Source: Dictyophora rubrovolvata (Eukaryota; Basidiomycota; Agaricomycetes; Phallales; Phallaceae). From it: a stretch of DNA of 64,000 bases. Position 1 is the stretch's first letter. Every line of letters begins with the position of its first letter. The position numbers were made by a program, and so were the translations under genes. Below the pieces are notes generated by a model. That model did not search any database. It was given only the letters and a program-made list of their open reading frames with translations, and was not told where the DNA came from. Shown here in pieces: positions 24,520 to 35,912 of the stretch. The stretch covers positions 2,790,001-2,854,000 of the forward strand of contig CP114117.1 of assembly GCA_029959195.1 (NCBI GenBank), written 5' to 3'.

Positions 24520-24618
24520 CCTCGAAGTCGACTGATATATCTCGCTCAGGTTTTGTTTCGTTTTCGTGCATTCAATCTGACGACTCGACTTGCGTCGCGG
24601 ATTAGGAGAGCCTCACAC

Positions 24619-26907
24619 ATGTCAGGCCTTCGGCATTGGTGCTCGGCTAGTCCTCGAGCTCTCCCTATCTTCATACTCCTCAACGTTATTCTACTCTCTT
24701 TCCTAATCTCGTTATACCGTTCATCCTCGTTAAAATGGCACATCGACTCTCACCAGTTCAGGAACCCGTGGCAGCAGTCCGCTGAAACAGCACCACCAAT
24801 CGAGGTCATCAAAGTTACGGGGGTAGCCACTGTTTTCACAACTACAACAGTAATGGCCACGGCTACGACTACACGGGAAGTTGTTGCGACTTCGACCGCG
24901 ACTCCAAGACCAACAATACCAGGCCCTGCATTCTGCGATGCATGTGGTCTACATGACATTATGTGTGCTAAATATGGGTAAGGCATTTTGCTTTCTACAA
25001 ATACATATAGCGCGACAAACCAAAATCTGATCTGTTTGCCATTTCTAGTAAACACAATCTCGCCAAATCTCGCTTGTACGAAGGAACCAACTTCCGTTTT
25101 CACCGCGTCATAAAGCAAGCTCTCGCTGGTGAAGTGGTGAAGATTGGCGTATTAGGTGGTTCCGTTACGAAAGGACACGGTTTACGCTCAAAGTCTGATA
25201 ACTGGACACAAAGATTTCTGGACGCATGGAAGACATTATTCCCCAACTCGTCAACTGAGCTCGTTAACGGCGCTGTACCTGCCACTGGTTCGGACTATTT
25301 GAGCGTCTGTTTTGGAGAACATGTTGAGCCAGATGTCGATCTTGTCCTCATTGAGTTAGCAATTAATGATCAAAGGTATGTGTGCCTGTGTCTCCGGATT
25401 ATATTAATTAAAAACTGAGAACCCATCTCTCGGTGCCTTTTTTTCCTATCACAACTGAAAGAATCGAAAGTAATGCACATGCTCACGAATGGTTAATTCG
25501 TGGCATACTCGACATGCCGAAACGCCCGGCCATCATTAATATACAAGTTGAGTAATTATGTCCGATTACCCCATTTCCTGATTCCAATTTCATAGCGAAA
25601 TATCTAGACAATGGCTTTGCTGTTTGAGACTATCTCTATGGGTGGTGATCTTCATATCCGTGCGTTTCCGTCCTTTCCATTCCATTCTATGGGTTTTGAC
25701 TCTTTCCGGCGTATTAATCATTCAAAAATCAACTATTACATCTATATTTGATAGCTATCGCTCAGTATTACGGTATGGTTCAGGGCTTTACTGCTTGTCA
25801 CCTGTCTAAGCCTAGCTCATCTTCTGATTCTCAATGAATCCCGAATATCAAATATAGATACGCCCATCCTTAGCATCCGCAATTTTCTACTTCCGCACAT
25901 TCTGAACCACGCGGAACTGGATGAACATTACTTCACCAAAAATAAGGACGGCCCGGATTGGAGACATGTATGTACCTCGGTAGCCCCCGCATTTCTGTGG
26001 AAAATATTTTTGATAACTCCTCAAATCAGGTGGACTTGAACGGACATGCAGTAATGGCAGACATACTGACTGCCTACACTCAGCGTCAGCTATGTGCCGT
26101 CGAACTCGATGAGTCAGAGTCAGAGTCTCAACCTCGTAATACCGAGCTCGACTCAAAGCTTCCGACACAGGAGGATCTGGACGAAATTCCTAGGGTATGC
26201 AGAAATATTCAAGTAATGTATTCGGTATACCGACTTTGTGGAAATATTGTCTTGCAGATACGACTTCTACAAAAGTACGACCGCGAAACTGTGTTAGGAC
26301 AGTTCACACCGTTCTGCCGAACCGTCCGAACGACTAAACATCCTTTATCGCCGGTTGAGACTCAAGGATGGTACGCGTCGCACACCACTTAATTCCTTCT
26401 TTGAAAAACAATACTTATTTTTTTAAAAGGTCAATATGGATGTACAAAGGCCGCGGCGACAAACCCTACTTGGTCGCCTACAATCCAGGCGACTATGCTA
26501 AATTTGAAATTGTCGTCGGCATGGTGGGTCGCGTAAGAGTTACCTATTTGAAAAGTAAAACATTTGGACTGGGTAATGTGTGGTGTTGGTTGGACGATGA
26601 TCGGAAAAATGGGAAAAAGATTGTGGGGTGGTGGGATAAGGAGAATTTGTGAGTTTTTTTTGGGAAATTGCTTAGAAAAATCATTTGATCTCTCGCTGTT
26701 ATGGACTAGAAATATCGCTCGGTAAGTTAGATTTACTTTTTCTCATGCAGATCGGCTGAAAACAAGCTCATTTATGTCCACAGGGTGGACGTAATAACTG
26801 AAAATGCTGATCCTGGGAAGCATATTTTAACATGTGAAGTTTTACAGGAAACTTCGGATCCTGAAAAGGGACATGAGTTCCGGCTTATTGCTGTTGACGC
26901 ATCTTAG
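24619..26907 (+). CDS. SGNH/GDSL-type hydrolase, type II membrane protein (copy 1)
   Basis: Multi-exon gene, about 530 residues, first of three paralogs. It has a short cytosolic lead, a membrane anchor (residues about 14-34) and a Thr/Val-rich stalk likely to be O-glycosylated. A Cys motif (CDACGLHDIMCAKYG) precedes the SGNH catalytic domain. Block I is IGVLGGSVTKG with the Ser nucleophile near 158; NGAVPATGSDY and IELAINDQ supply oxyanion residues; DWRHVDLNGH holds the Asp/His pair. A C-terminal beta-rich domain follows (FEIVVGMVGRVRVTYLKSKT). It is likely a Golgi or cell-surface esterase acting on glycans; the substrate is unknown. A 12-nt microexon precedes the last exon. The start is the first ATG; the frame upstream has only non-ATG codons. 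Confidence 0.85.
26710..26721 (+). other. 12-nt microexon of SGNH copy 1
   Basis: Flanked by an acceptor TAG and donor GTAAGT. The 12 bases complete a split Leu codon, encode Asn-Ile-Ala and open a split Arg codon. Skipping it keeps frame but removes four residues. The same element exists in copies 2 and 3. Confidence 0.75.
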
Positions 26908-27276
26908 CTTCAATCAAGCTCGAGTGGACGGTGTTGATGAAATGAATACTCTAGGTTACCCCTACGCACGTCCATGAGAACGTGCTCGTGTGTAGGGCAT
27001 CACTTTCGTGGAAATGGGAGATCATTGATGCACATACATTTTGGATAGGCTTTCAAATAGATTTATGTACAGGAATATTGGATGTTCATTCGCTCCTAAC
27101 GTTCCTTGCGCTCCCGTTACAAAGATAGTTGTATAGGCGTCGTAAAAAAAACACGGGCAGAAATACCTCATTTTTTTAATCGATGTTTAATTTATGTAAT
27201 GTTTTTGATTTATGTAAGTTTAGGATAAACTATCGACATCATGGCCTGAAGCACCCAATATAACGGGAATCTTGAA
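26908..27276. other. Intergenic between convergent genes
   Basis: About 370 bp between the stops of SGNH copy 1 (plus) and the kinase-like gene (minus); A/T-rich 3' flank, nothing else seen. Confidence 0.5.
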
Positions 27277-28277
27277 TCATTCCCAAGGTTCTATGACATA
27301 ACCATCGACTAAATTATCAAACAGCCTTTGCAACCATGACTCGTTCGAAAAGCCTATGAACTCCAGATTACCATCCAGCTTCCGAGCCAACTCCCAATCC
27401 ACTAATCTCCAACGGTGCACATAAGCATGAAGCGGACATACAACTCCTGAAGTGTCATTTTCATACGCCGATAAAATGTTAGCGTGTCTTATGTCCAAAG
27501 ATTCTATACCAAAATGTGCCAAATCATCATAAAGCTCGCAAACTTCCTTCCTGAAAAACCGAAACATGGGATTAGTATGTACAGTGAAGCCAAGGCCAGA
27601 TAATTTTACTTGATGGAATCAATGCGTTTTCCTACCGGCATGTGAGTCCCGAGCCTTTCTAAAAGAAGTATTGAGAGGACCCGCCCTTGACCGGGGACGT
27701 CCTTTTCGTAGTCCTTGCGCTCTGTTTCATGCCTGGTATTGTCTTCTCGATCGTCATATTTGTGCACTGTCGATACACTATAACCATCATTCAACCGCGC
27801 CTGGAATAAGCCGTAACATCGAGGGACTACGGCGCCTTGCAATTGTTCGAGTTCTTCATAGAACCATGCTTCTTGTGCAAGATTCACCGACCTCCCAGGG
27901 CGAGATATCTTGACGACTAGCGGTGGCAATTCGATATTACTCGGACTGAGTACATTCACGGCATAGACTGAACCAACTCTTCCAGATCCGAGTTTTTCTC
28001 CCAAAGAGACTTCGAGGTGTATATCGCCGGGAGGTGGCAGCATGGACTTCGGACGAACAGGAAGGCCACCTGGTCGAGTGAGTTGTTTGAATCCAACTAC
28101 AAACTGCTCTCCAGGCTTGACAATTCCCCTGTGGAATGTTTGATCGAGAACTGTATCATTGTTAGAAACGAGATTACGGATGGTGACACAGGAAAAGGCA
28201 TTTAGAGGCTATGATCTCAATAATATAACAAATAGTTATCCACGGCTTAGCACAGAACTCACGGCGAAAACCTTCAT
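27277..28277 (-). CDS. Small protein-kinase-like protein
   Basis: Three exons: 28277-28263, 28208-27610 and 27550-27277, giving 295 residues. A glycine loop is seen as GEKLGSGRVGSVYAV, then an ATP-anchoring Lys in LVVKIS, and an ERL hinge region. In place of the HxD motif there is SLDIRHANIL, which keeps the Asp and Asn but replaces His with Ser. The DFG position is VDWELA. This pattern matches short fungal kinase-like proteins with a bacterial-style catalytic loop, so activity is possible but unproven. The protein lacks most of the C lobe after the loop. The first exon codes only five residues (MKVFA); the junction is in frame with good splice sites. It lies between SGNH copies 1 and 2 on the opposite strand. 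Confidence 0.75.
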
Positions 28278-28781
28278 GGTGGAATTTCCTCAAATGTGTT
28301 CGTGCCAGGTATTAGCAACACGGGCTCGCTTTCGTCCGCGGACCTGGAATTCGCTTGAGCATGGCTAATTTGCTTTCGTTTATTGTTCTAACTTCTCTCT
28401 ACTTGAGGCTCATATAGGTTGCGGACGAGAGTACGGCGCAAAAGTGTAGCCGACTACTTTTGCGACAGCACATTACGCTAATAATACCATATATAAAACT
28501 CCAGAAAAGATGTTTATGTTGGGATAGCAGCCCATCTGCGCATCTGTCCGACCGACTTTAAGGCGGATCTTCCCGTGTGTTCGACGAACTGGTTGAATTC
28601 GGCAACGATGTTATATTTAAGCTCCGACTGGGGCGTAGCTGTGCCGAAGCAGGATTGCTAATCAATTCTGATCATTTCTCACCTCGCAATTGGCTTAGAC
28701 AGCCTGATGGGCGTCTCCTTGGCGGCACACGTTTTTCTTTTGAATAAGAACTTCGAAATTCGCTTTCAAGTTGATACGAAT

Positions 28782-31021
28782 ATGTTGCGCCTTCGTTTTG
28801 GCGGGTCCCATCTCGCGATCGCTCTTTTCACGCTCAACGCTATAGCTCTGTATTATCTCTACTCTTTAAATAATCTTGATCAAGGCCATTTCTGGTTCTC
28901 CAGAAATGGCCCAGCAGAGAAGCAACAGCAGCCCAGAATCGACCAAGCTCACATTGCGATGTCCCAGGCTGAGGCTCATCGCAATCATGATCAGTCAAAA
29001 GTGCCCAACCCGATTACGACTGTATTCATAACACCCAAACCGAAAACTACAACATTCACCAAATCTGCCACCGCGACTGTTACATCGGTTTCGCGAAAGA
29101 CAGTCACCCTCACTCAAACGCGGACTCAAACGGTTGAAATCACCGCAAAGCCAACATCTGCCGCAGAAAAGGGGAGTTTGAAGTTTTGCCAAGTCTGTGG
29201 GCCGCATGATGTTTATTGCCAGCAGTATGGGTGCGTTGAATGGCTCATCATATTCAGCGACCAGAAGTTTAGTTGTCATCATAGAGAACATAACTTGGCA
29301 AGATCGCGTGTCTATGAAGGTTCAAATTCCCGCTTTCGCCGCGTACTGAGGAAAGCTTTATCCGGTGAACCCATTAAAATAGGCGTATTAGGAGGATCGG
29401 TCACCAAAGGGCATGGTCTAACAAATTATGCTTACAACTGGACTGTAAAACTTCTCCAGCAGTTGCGCAAGCTGCTTCCTGTGACGCAAATCGAACTTGT
29501 CAATGGAGCGGTTCCTGCCACTGGCTCAGACTATTACAGTATGTGTTTCGGAGAACATATTCCAGATGACGTAGACATCGTTATTATTGAGTTGGCCGTT
29601 AATGATCAGAGGTAGCGTATTGTATTATTATCCCATATTTTGAACCTTGGTTTATACTCTTTCAGGATTGAATCAAACGCTGTAGCATACGAATGGCTGC
29701 TTCGTGGCTTACTCGACCTCCCCAATCGACCAGCCGTTCTGAATATTCAAGTTTCGTTTCGTCTAATTTCTTTTTTTGTGACTTTTTTTTAAAAAAAAAT
29801 GAATATCACAGGTTATGACTTTAGCCTTCGAGACAATTACATTCGGAGGCGATCTTCATCGCCGTACGTCTAAACTGAAAATCATTACAATGTACTGACA
29901 GTTATACCTTAAACGTAGCTATTGCCGAATTCTATGGTTTGTCGTTTACCTGGAGAACAGATCGTTCATTTCTCAAATATATTCACACTTTCAGATACCC
30001 CCATTATAAGCCTCCGCGACATGGTCCTCCCTCACATCTTCAAAAACGTCTCGCTTGAAGAGCACTATTTTTATATCAATTCAGCTAACGCCCTCGATTA
30101 TCGCCATGTAAGACCACACGTACATTTCCATTTCAAGGTTTAATTCTCATTTGGGTTTTGGCGCTAGATAAGCGTCCATGGACACACAATGATAGCAGAC
30201 CTCTTAACGGCTTATACCCAACGTCAATTATGTGCCATAGAAGAAGAAGATATCCGTCCTAATAAATTCGTAAGCCAAGATCGGACACTTCCCAATCCGG
30301 ACGAACTGGAAGATATACCGCGTGTAAGCTTTGCTTTTTCAATCATTTTCAATGGATTTATCGTTAGATTCCATATTCTAGCTGCGCCTATTTGACGAAT
30401 ATAATAAAATTAAAGTAATAGGAAAGATCAAACCTTCATGTCAATCTGTTCGTACGGATAAACATCCATTAATGCCAATTGACTCTAAAGGCTGGTACGT
30501 CGCAAAAAAAAAGGAGCTGCATCCGTACTGAAATGCGTTGGCGTTGTTTGAAGGAACCATTGGACGTACGAAGGGAACACGGAAAAACCGTACTTCATGG
30601 CCGAAAAAATAGGCGATTATGCCAAGTTTGAAATTGAAGTGGGCGTGATGGGACGAGTGAGGATTACTTATTTACGTAGTAAGACTTTTGGGTTGGGTGA
30701 TGTTTGGTGTTGGATAGACGATGATCGAGTACGTGGGGTTAAAGTCGTATCTTGGTGGGAACTTGAACAGCTGTACGTTCTTACTTTCCTTTTCAATACG
30801 TTGGTATCGACGCTGACATTCATTGTCAAGTAATCTTGCTCGGTAACTATTCTCCAGACTTCTGAAGTGTGCGTAGACTGATGCCTTTTGTTCTAAGAGT
30901 TATCACGATCGCAGAAAATGTCGCGGCTGGGAAGCACACCCTCACTTGTGAAATATTACCTGAAACTTCAGATCCTGACGGGGGTCACCAATTCCGACTT
31001 ATAGCCATAGATGCTGCCTAA
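28782..31021 (+). CDS. SGNH/GDSL-type hydrolase, type II membrane protein (copy 2)
   Basis: Paralog of the gene at 24619-26907 with the same order of parts: membrane anchor (HLAIALFTLNAIALYYLYSL), Thr/Val-rich stalk, CQVCGPHDVYCQQYG, IGVLGGSVTKGHGL (Ser nucleophile), NGAVPATGSDYYSMCFGEH, IELAVNDQR, and a DYRH...HGHTMIADLLTAYTQRQLC block with the Asp/His pair. The C-terminal module contains FEIEVGVMGRVRITYLRSKT. Splice junctions fall at equivalent points in the copies, including the microexon at 30831-30842. I start at the ATG matching copy 3 (MLRLRFGG); an in-frame ATG at 28707 would add 25 residues. About 510 residues; probably acts on glycans in the secretory route or at the surface. Confidence 0.85.
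30831..30842 (+). other. 12-nt microexon of SGNH copy 2
   Basis: TAATCTTGCTCG between a TCAAG acceptor and a GTAACT donor. It contributes Asn-Leu-Ala within split Leu and Arg codons, as in copies 1 and 3. Confidence 0.7.
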
Positions 31022-31921
31022 CACAAGGACTCGTTACCATGCTTCCGTCTCGATTTCCAGGTCAACCGTTCTTGTGATGGATTGAATCGCTGGAAGATCC
31101 CGATATATGTATATCATTGGCCCTTTATTGTTACCAGGCTTTCCGGACTTGAAAATTTAGGTGCGCAAAACGAAGTACGAAACACACGTAGAGCGCATCG
31201 GCATTTGCAAATTGAGTGCTATGAAGTCGGAGGCCAATAATTATTCGCTAATTAATACTCTTTAACTGGGGTTGCTTGGTTTGGTTTTTATGTATATGGG
31301 CATTTTAATATGAATATTTATTTGTACGCTGCACTTTGTTTTCTGCGTGATTTATGTTCGTGTTTTATAGATATTTTTTCTTTTGAAAAAAGCGTTAGGC
31401 GAACTGTATTACATTAGTCAGTTTGATTATTCTATCAGTGAATTTTAGAAGACTAAGGTTCAAAACAATTTGACGATATACGTTGATAGGTAATGTTCAT
31501 GAAAGCTGAGGGCTGCGATGACATATTATCCAATGCAATGGCTTTGGAGACGTGCCGAGTCAAATTGATTACGGCTGGCGGTTTCCGAGTGCTTACATTG
31601 TAAATATACGCTATACTTACATTGCATGCGGAAGTGTATTTACATTACTATTATTATTCTTACTTGAAGCCAAATAGTCTATAAAAATATGTCTACATGT
31701 ACGTTTGTACCATTCCAAGATCTTCTCCTATCGAACCCAAAAAAATGAAGACTAACAACAAGCAATTGACCTTAAATACTCTCTAAGGTCAGCGAGATTA
31801 ACGGTATAGTAATTAAATACGGATTTAATGATATGGCGTAAGAATCGAGCAATTTCAGTGGCAAGATGGTCATCGTAGAAGTCTTGTACCGCCTGAAGTT
31901 TTACGAACCCAGGGCTTGAAG
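31022..31921. other. Intergenic between convergent SGNH copies 2 and 3
   Basis: About 900 bp of A/T-rich sequence between the two stops. No gene or repeat is seen. Confidence 0.5.
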
Positions 31922-34224
31922 CTAAGCAGAATCCACGGCTATAAGTCGAAACTCGTGTCCTCCGTCTGGATCTGTCGTTTCCGGTATTATTTCGCATGTA
32001 AGATTATGATTCCCTGGTTTAACGTTTTCCGCGACTGCCTCAACTCTGGTAATTGATGTAAGCATCTTACCATTTCAAGAAACAAAAGAGACTTACCTGG
32101 CCAAATTACTTGATAAAGAAAGGAGAGGCATTTAGCACAGAGTCTCTTCCCATTTAGAGAAAAAATCAACGCACTATTGTTCGTACTGCCACCATGACAC
32201 GGCTCTAGTGCCATGTTCTCGATCATCGTCTATCCAACAAAGCGCGTCGCCCAACCCGAAAAGTTTACTACGCAAGTATGTAATTCTCACTCGACCCATC
32301 ACACCTACTTGAACCTCGAATTTGACATAGTCGCCCACTTTGTCAGCCCTAAGATATGGTTTTTCCATATCGCCTTTGTGTGTCCAAACTTCCCTAAATA
32401 ATACAAAAAAATCGCATCATGTGAAATGTTCATATCTTATCGTAAGATTATTTGAACGTACCATCCTTTGGTTTCAATTGGGGTTAAATAATGTTTCCTC
32501 GTACGAACAGAGCGGCATGAAGGTCTAAAACTTCTTACTACTTTAGTGCGACTATATTTGTCGAAAAGACGCAACTAGTAAGAAGCAGACCAACAATTGA
32601 GTTTGCACAATTTCAATCAAAAGAGAGGGAACCTTACACGCGGTATGTCTTCCATATCATCAAAATTGGGAAGTTTCCCATTCTCGCTGACGAACGTATT
32701 AGGACGGGCCCTTCCTTCCTCTATAGCGCACAGTTGACGTTGAGTATAGGCACTCAAGAGATCTGCCATTATTCTGTGTCCATGGACGCTGACCTACATA
32801 TGACATCAGTAATGCATTGATGAGTGAAGCTTTGCGTATGGTTTTGTTCTCACATGTCGGAAATCGACCCTTCCGTCGTCATAAACGTAGAAATAATGCT
32901 CATCAAGCGACACGTTTTTGAGAATATGAGGAAGAAGCATGTTGCGCAGGTTTATTATAGGGGTATCTGGGATCAGTTACCATCAACGGACTAATTTTTT
33001 TCTTGCTTCAAAAGACATACCATAGAATTGAGCAATAGCTGAATTTCAGAAAGAGCACATATGAGGGTATGTTGGTACGAGGTTGAAGAAAAGACGTACG
33101 AGTATGAAGGTCCCCTCCTAATGTAATGGCTTCAAAGGCCAAAGCCATAATCTAGCGTTGGTGAGATAGAGAAACTCTGGAAAAGACACGAAACAAACTT
33201 GAATATTTAGGACTGCAGGACGTTTGGGAAGATCGAGTAAACCGCGAAGTAACCACTCGTATGCCATGGCATTGGGTTCAATTCTGAAAACCAAAATACA
33301 TCATAAATGGAAAGCAAAGCTGGAAATGAATGTAACTCTGTACCTTTGATCATTGATTGAGAGTTCAATGATGACCATATCTACGTCTTGGGGAATATGC
33401 ACTTGGAAACACATGCTGAAATAATCTGTGCCTGTGGCAGGAACAGCACCGTTAACAAGCTCGATTTCTGACATCGGAAGTAATTTTCGTAGCTGGTCAA
33501 GAAGTTTGAAGGTCCAATTTTGGTTTGGATTTGTTAGACCGTGTCCTTTCGTGACGGATCCGCCCAGCACACCAATGAGGATTGGTTCACCAGCCAGCGC
33601 TTTTCGTAACACACGTCGAAAGCGGGCGTTTGAACCTTCGTAAGTGCGCGCTTTAGCCAAGTTATGCTCGCTAATAAATAAAAAGACTAGCTCAAAATGC
33701 TTAGTATCTATATGTGGAAAAAAAGGGACAGACCCGTATTGGTGACAATACACGTCGTGCGGCCCACAGACTTTACAGAACCTCGGTTCGAGTGTTTCTA
33801 TTAAGGGTGGAGGTTTTACGGCCACTTGGACGGTTTGTGTTTGCAGTTGGGTTACGGTAGTTGCCTTTGGGGAAGTAGTTGTAACGGTGACTGTTGCTGA
33901 TTTTATAACTGTTGTTGTTTTCACTTTCGGTGTCACGAAGACGGTAGAGATAGGCTCAGGAGCCTGAATTCTCAGTTGGTCGTGTGTATGTTCATGAGTA
34001 TGAGTATGAATTTGAACATCATAATGAACTGTTTCTGCTGAGCTTGTCTTCTTGGCTTGGTTTACTTGAAGCTGCGATGACTCGGAGGGACCTTTATCTG
34101 CGAACGGCCAAAAGTTGATCCGACCAGGATTTTCAAAAAAATGAATATAGGAAAAAGCGATGGCATTGAACAGAAAGAGAGCAATTGCCAGATGTAGCAC
34201 GCGAGACTGATGAAAACGCAACAT
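31922..34224 (-). CDS. SGNH/GDSL-type hydrolase, type II membrane protein (copy 3)
   Basis: Third paralog, inverted relative to copies 1 and 2 and closest to copy 2. Membrane anchor (LHLAIALFLFNAIAFSYIHFF), a His/Thr-rich insert, a Thr/Val stalk, CKVCGPHDVYCHQYG, IGVLGGSVTKGHGL, NGAVPATGTDYFSMCF and IELSINDQR are all visible. The His/Asp block is split near 32770-32880, and the C-terminal module carries FEVQVGVMGRVRITYLRSKL and ends EFRLIAVDSA. All exons can be followed without a break, so it looks intact, about 520 residues. The microexon is at 32097-32108. The start ATG gives MLRFHQSRVLH, parallel to copy 2. Its 3' end faces copy 2. Confidence 0.85.
32097..32108 (-). other. 12-nt microexon of SGNH copy 3
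   Basis: TAATTTGGCCAG on the minus strand between ATCAAG and GTAAGT. It encodes Asn-Leu-Ala inside split Tyr and Arg codons, matching the other two copies in size, phase and place. Confidence 0.7.
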
Positions 34225-35912
34225 GGCTGGGGGGACGGTGTGAAAGACGGCGGGGGTGTGTCCGCCGTACGGTACCTGTTAGTATTTCTGGCTAAGTTGA
34301 GATCAGGAACGTCCGCCTTTTCTCTGAGCAACAATATGGACGCTGTGAAATAGTCCACATCGAGCCGGCTACGCTGATTGATTATAGCTTAAAGAGAACT
34401 ATGAAAATATGGCATGATGCCCCAATAATAATATGCACAAAGCCATTCAGTTTCGGCAAGTCGGCACCTAAATCCGCCAAATTGTGCTTAAAGACTTCCA
34501 TGACAGGTCTGTGTCACTCTGTGACAGGCTCCGCTCTTCTCGGGTCTTCTTTGCACTTGTTCTGTTCTTTCTGATGAGGAATAGCCTGGTACGACTCTTT
34601 TAGAGGAATTCTGGAAGCGGGTATGCCTTCTTTGTGTCATGGCATATGAAGTTTCTCACATAAACGTAGATAAACGTGCGCCATGTTTATGTATCCGAAT
34701 TTACCAGTCGAAGCCATTCTAAAAAATCGTCGTGCTAGTCAGAATTTTGCACGACAACTCACTATAAAGTTGATTACTCAACCGTTTAAAACATGTTGCC
34801 ATGGACTTAAATCCGCATCAATAGCAAGCTTATTTTCGGAGAAAACACATGACTTGTAACTCTAAACGTATACAGAGGTCGCCATAACTTCCGTGCCTTT
34901 TTCACTCTGCAAAGCCGGGTTAAAAATTCCATTCTCTATGGCTTACAAATTCACTCCAACTAATGCAAGTCGTGAGGAGATGAGAAAAACCGCTAGTTGA
35001 CATAGCTTATTGAATTTAACATTCGACGAAACAAAAATGCCTGATCATGTTCAATACTCATTGCTTATATGAACGTAAAATAGGGGTAATAAATTATAAA
35101 AGCTTGCTTTAGGAAAAAAGGGCACTCAAATTTTGTGGCGCTTGACCAAAGTCAGGCACCCTCTGGACACGAACAAACGTTACGGAGTTGGACACAAACA
35201 AAATGGATGGACCTTATCGCACTCGGTTTGCCCATTGTTTTTAATAATTTCCCCCCGATTTATCTTATTTCCTCAACTTCAATGCTTCGGTGGTGAGTTC
35301 AAATTCGCGTCTTAGTACACTGGCATCCTTTTTGAACAAGTTGTTTCTAGATTAGAAGGAGAGCTTCAATGGGGTAATCACCCCTGCCTTTTAAAATATC
35401 GATTAAATATAGACCTGGAGGAGCTCCATGTCTTAGTACACGTGGATGTTCCTAACCTTATCAGCACACGCAAAATTTGAAAGCATTGTGATATTGATAT
35501 CCTCGGGCTTCGGTGTGTTCAACTGGTGCCCATTATTCGAGTTTATATTGTGGACAGTATATACTACACTTGAATTATTAAAAGTATTTATTTATAAATG
35601 GCCCGCATATCAACAAAAAGACTTAATTTCCATGGGACTTGATTTCTCTATTCATCTTTCCCCACGATTACATCCGAAACCATTGGTTAGATTTAGATAC
35701 CAAATTTGCGTTTTGAACTAAATTTCCCTGCATTTATTTGATGGCACTGCGTAGTAACTGACAAACTGTATATTCATGCTCATGCTTCTCCGAAGATCTG
35801 GCCAAACTGGCCCCTTCTTTTTTCGCACAAATATATAAAAAATTGTGTTATTTAGTTTTATTCATTCAACTTACACTTTGAAAGTCTCCTTCACTCATAC
35901 TTGTCTCCTTTA
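34225..35912. other. Divergent intergenic region
   Basis: 1.7 kb between divergent starts of SGNH copy 3 and the zinc-finger gene. Frames at 35133-35315 and 35446-35721 have no motif. The TATA box of the downstream gene is listed separately. Confidence 0.5.
35832..35840 (+). promoter_or_regulatory. TATA box of the zinc-finger gene
   Basis: TATATAAAA, about 73 bp upstream of the proposed ATG at 35913, a normal core-promoter spacing for a short leader. Confidence 0.55.

Larger units (their letters stand above)
23076..24618. other. Divergent intergenic region (aldolase / SGNH-1)
   Basis: 1.5 kb between divergent starts. It contains the ACGTG-rich cluster at 23306-23345, further GCACGTGA and TTACGTAA sites near 23550-23575, and a CTTTT microsatellite at 24488-24519. 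Frames at 23310-23510, 23615-23812 and 23795-24055 show no motif. Confidence 0.5.
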
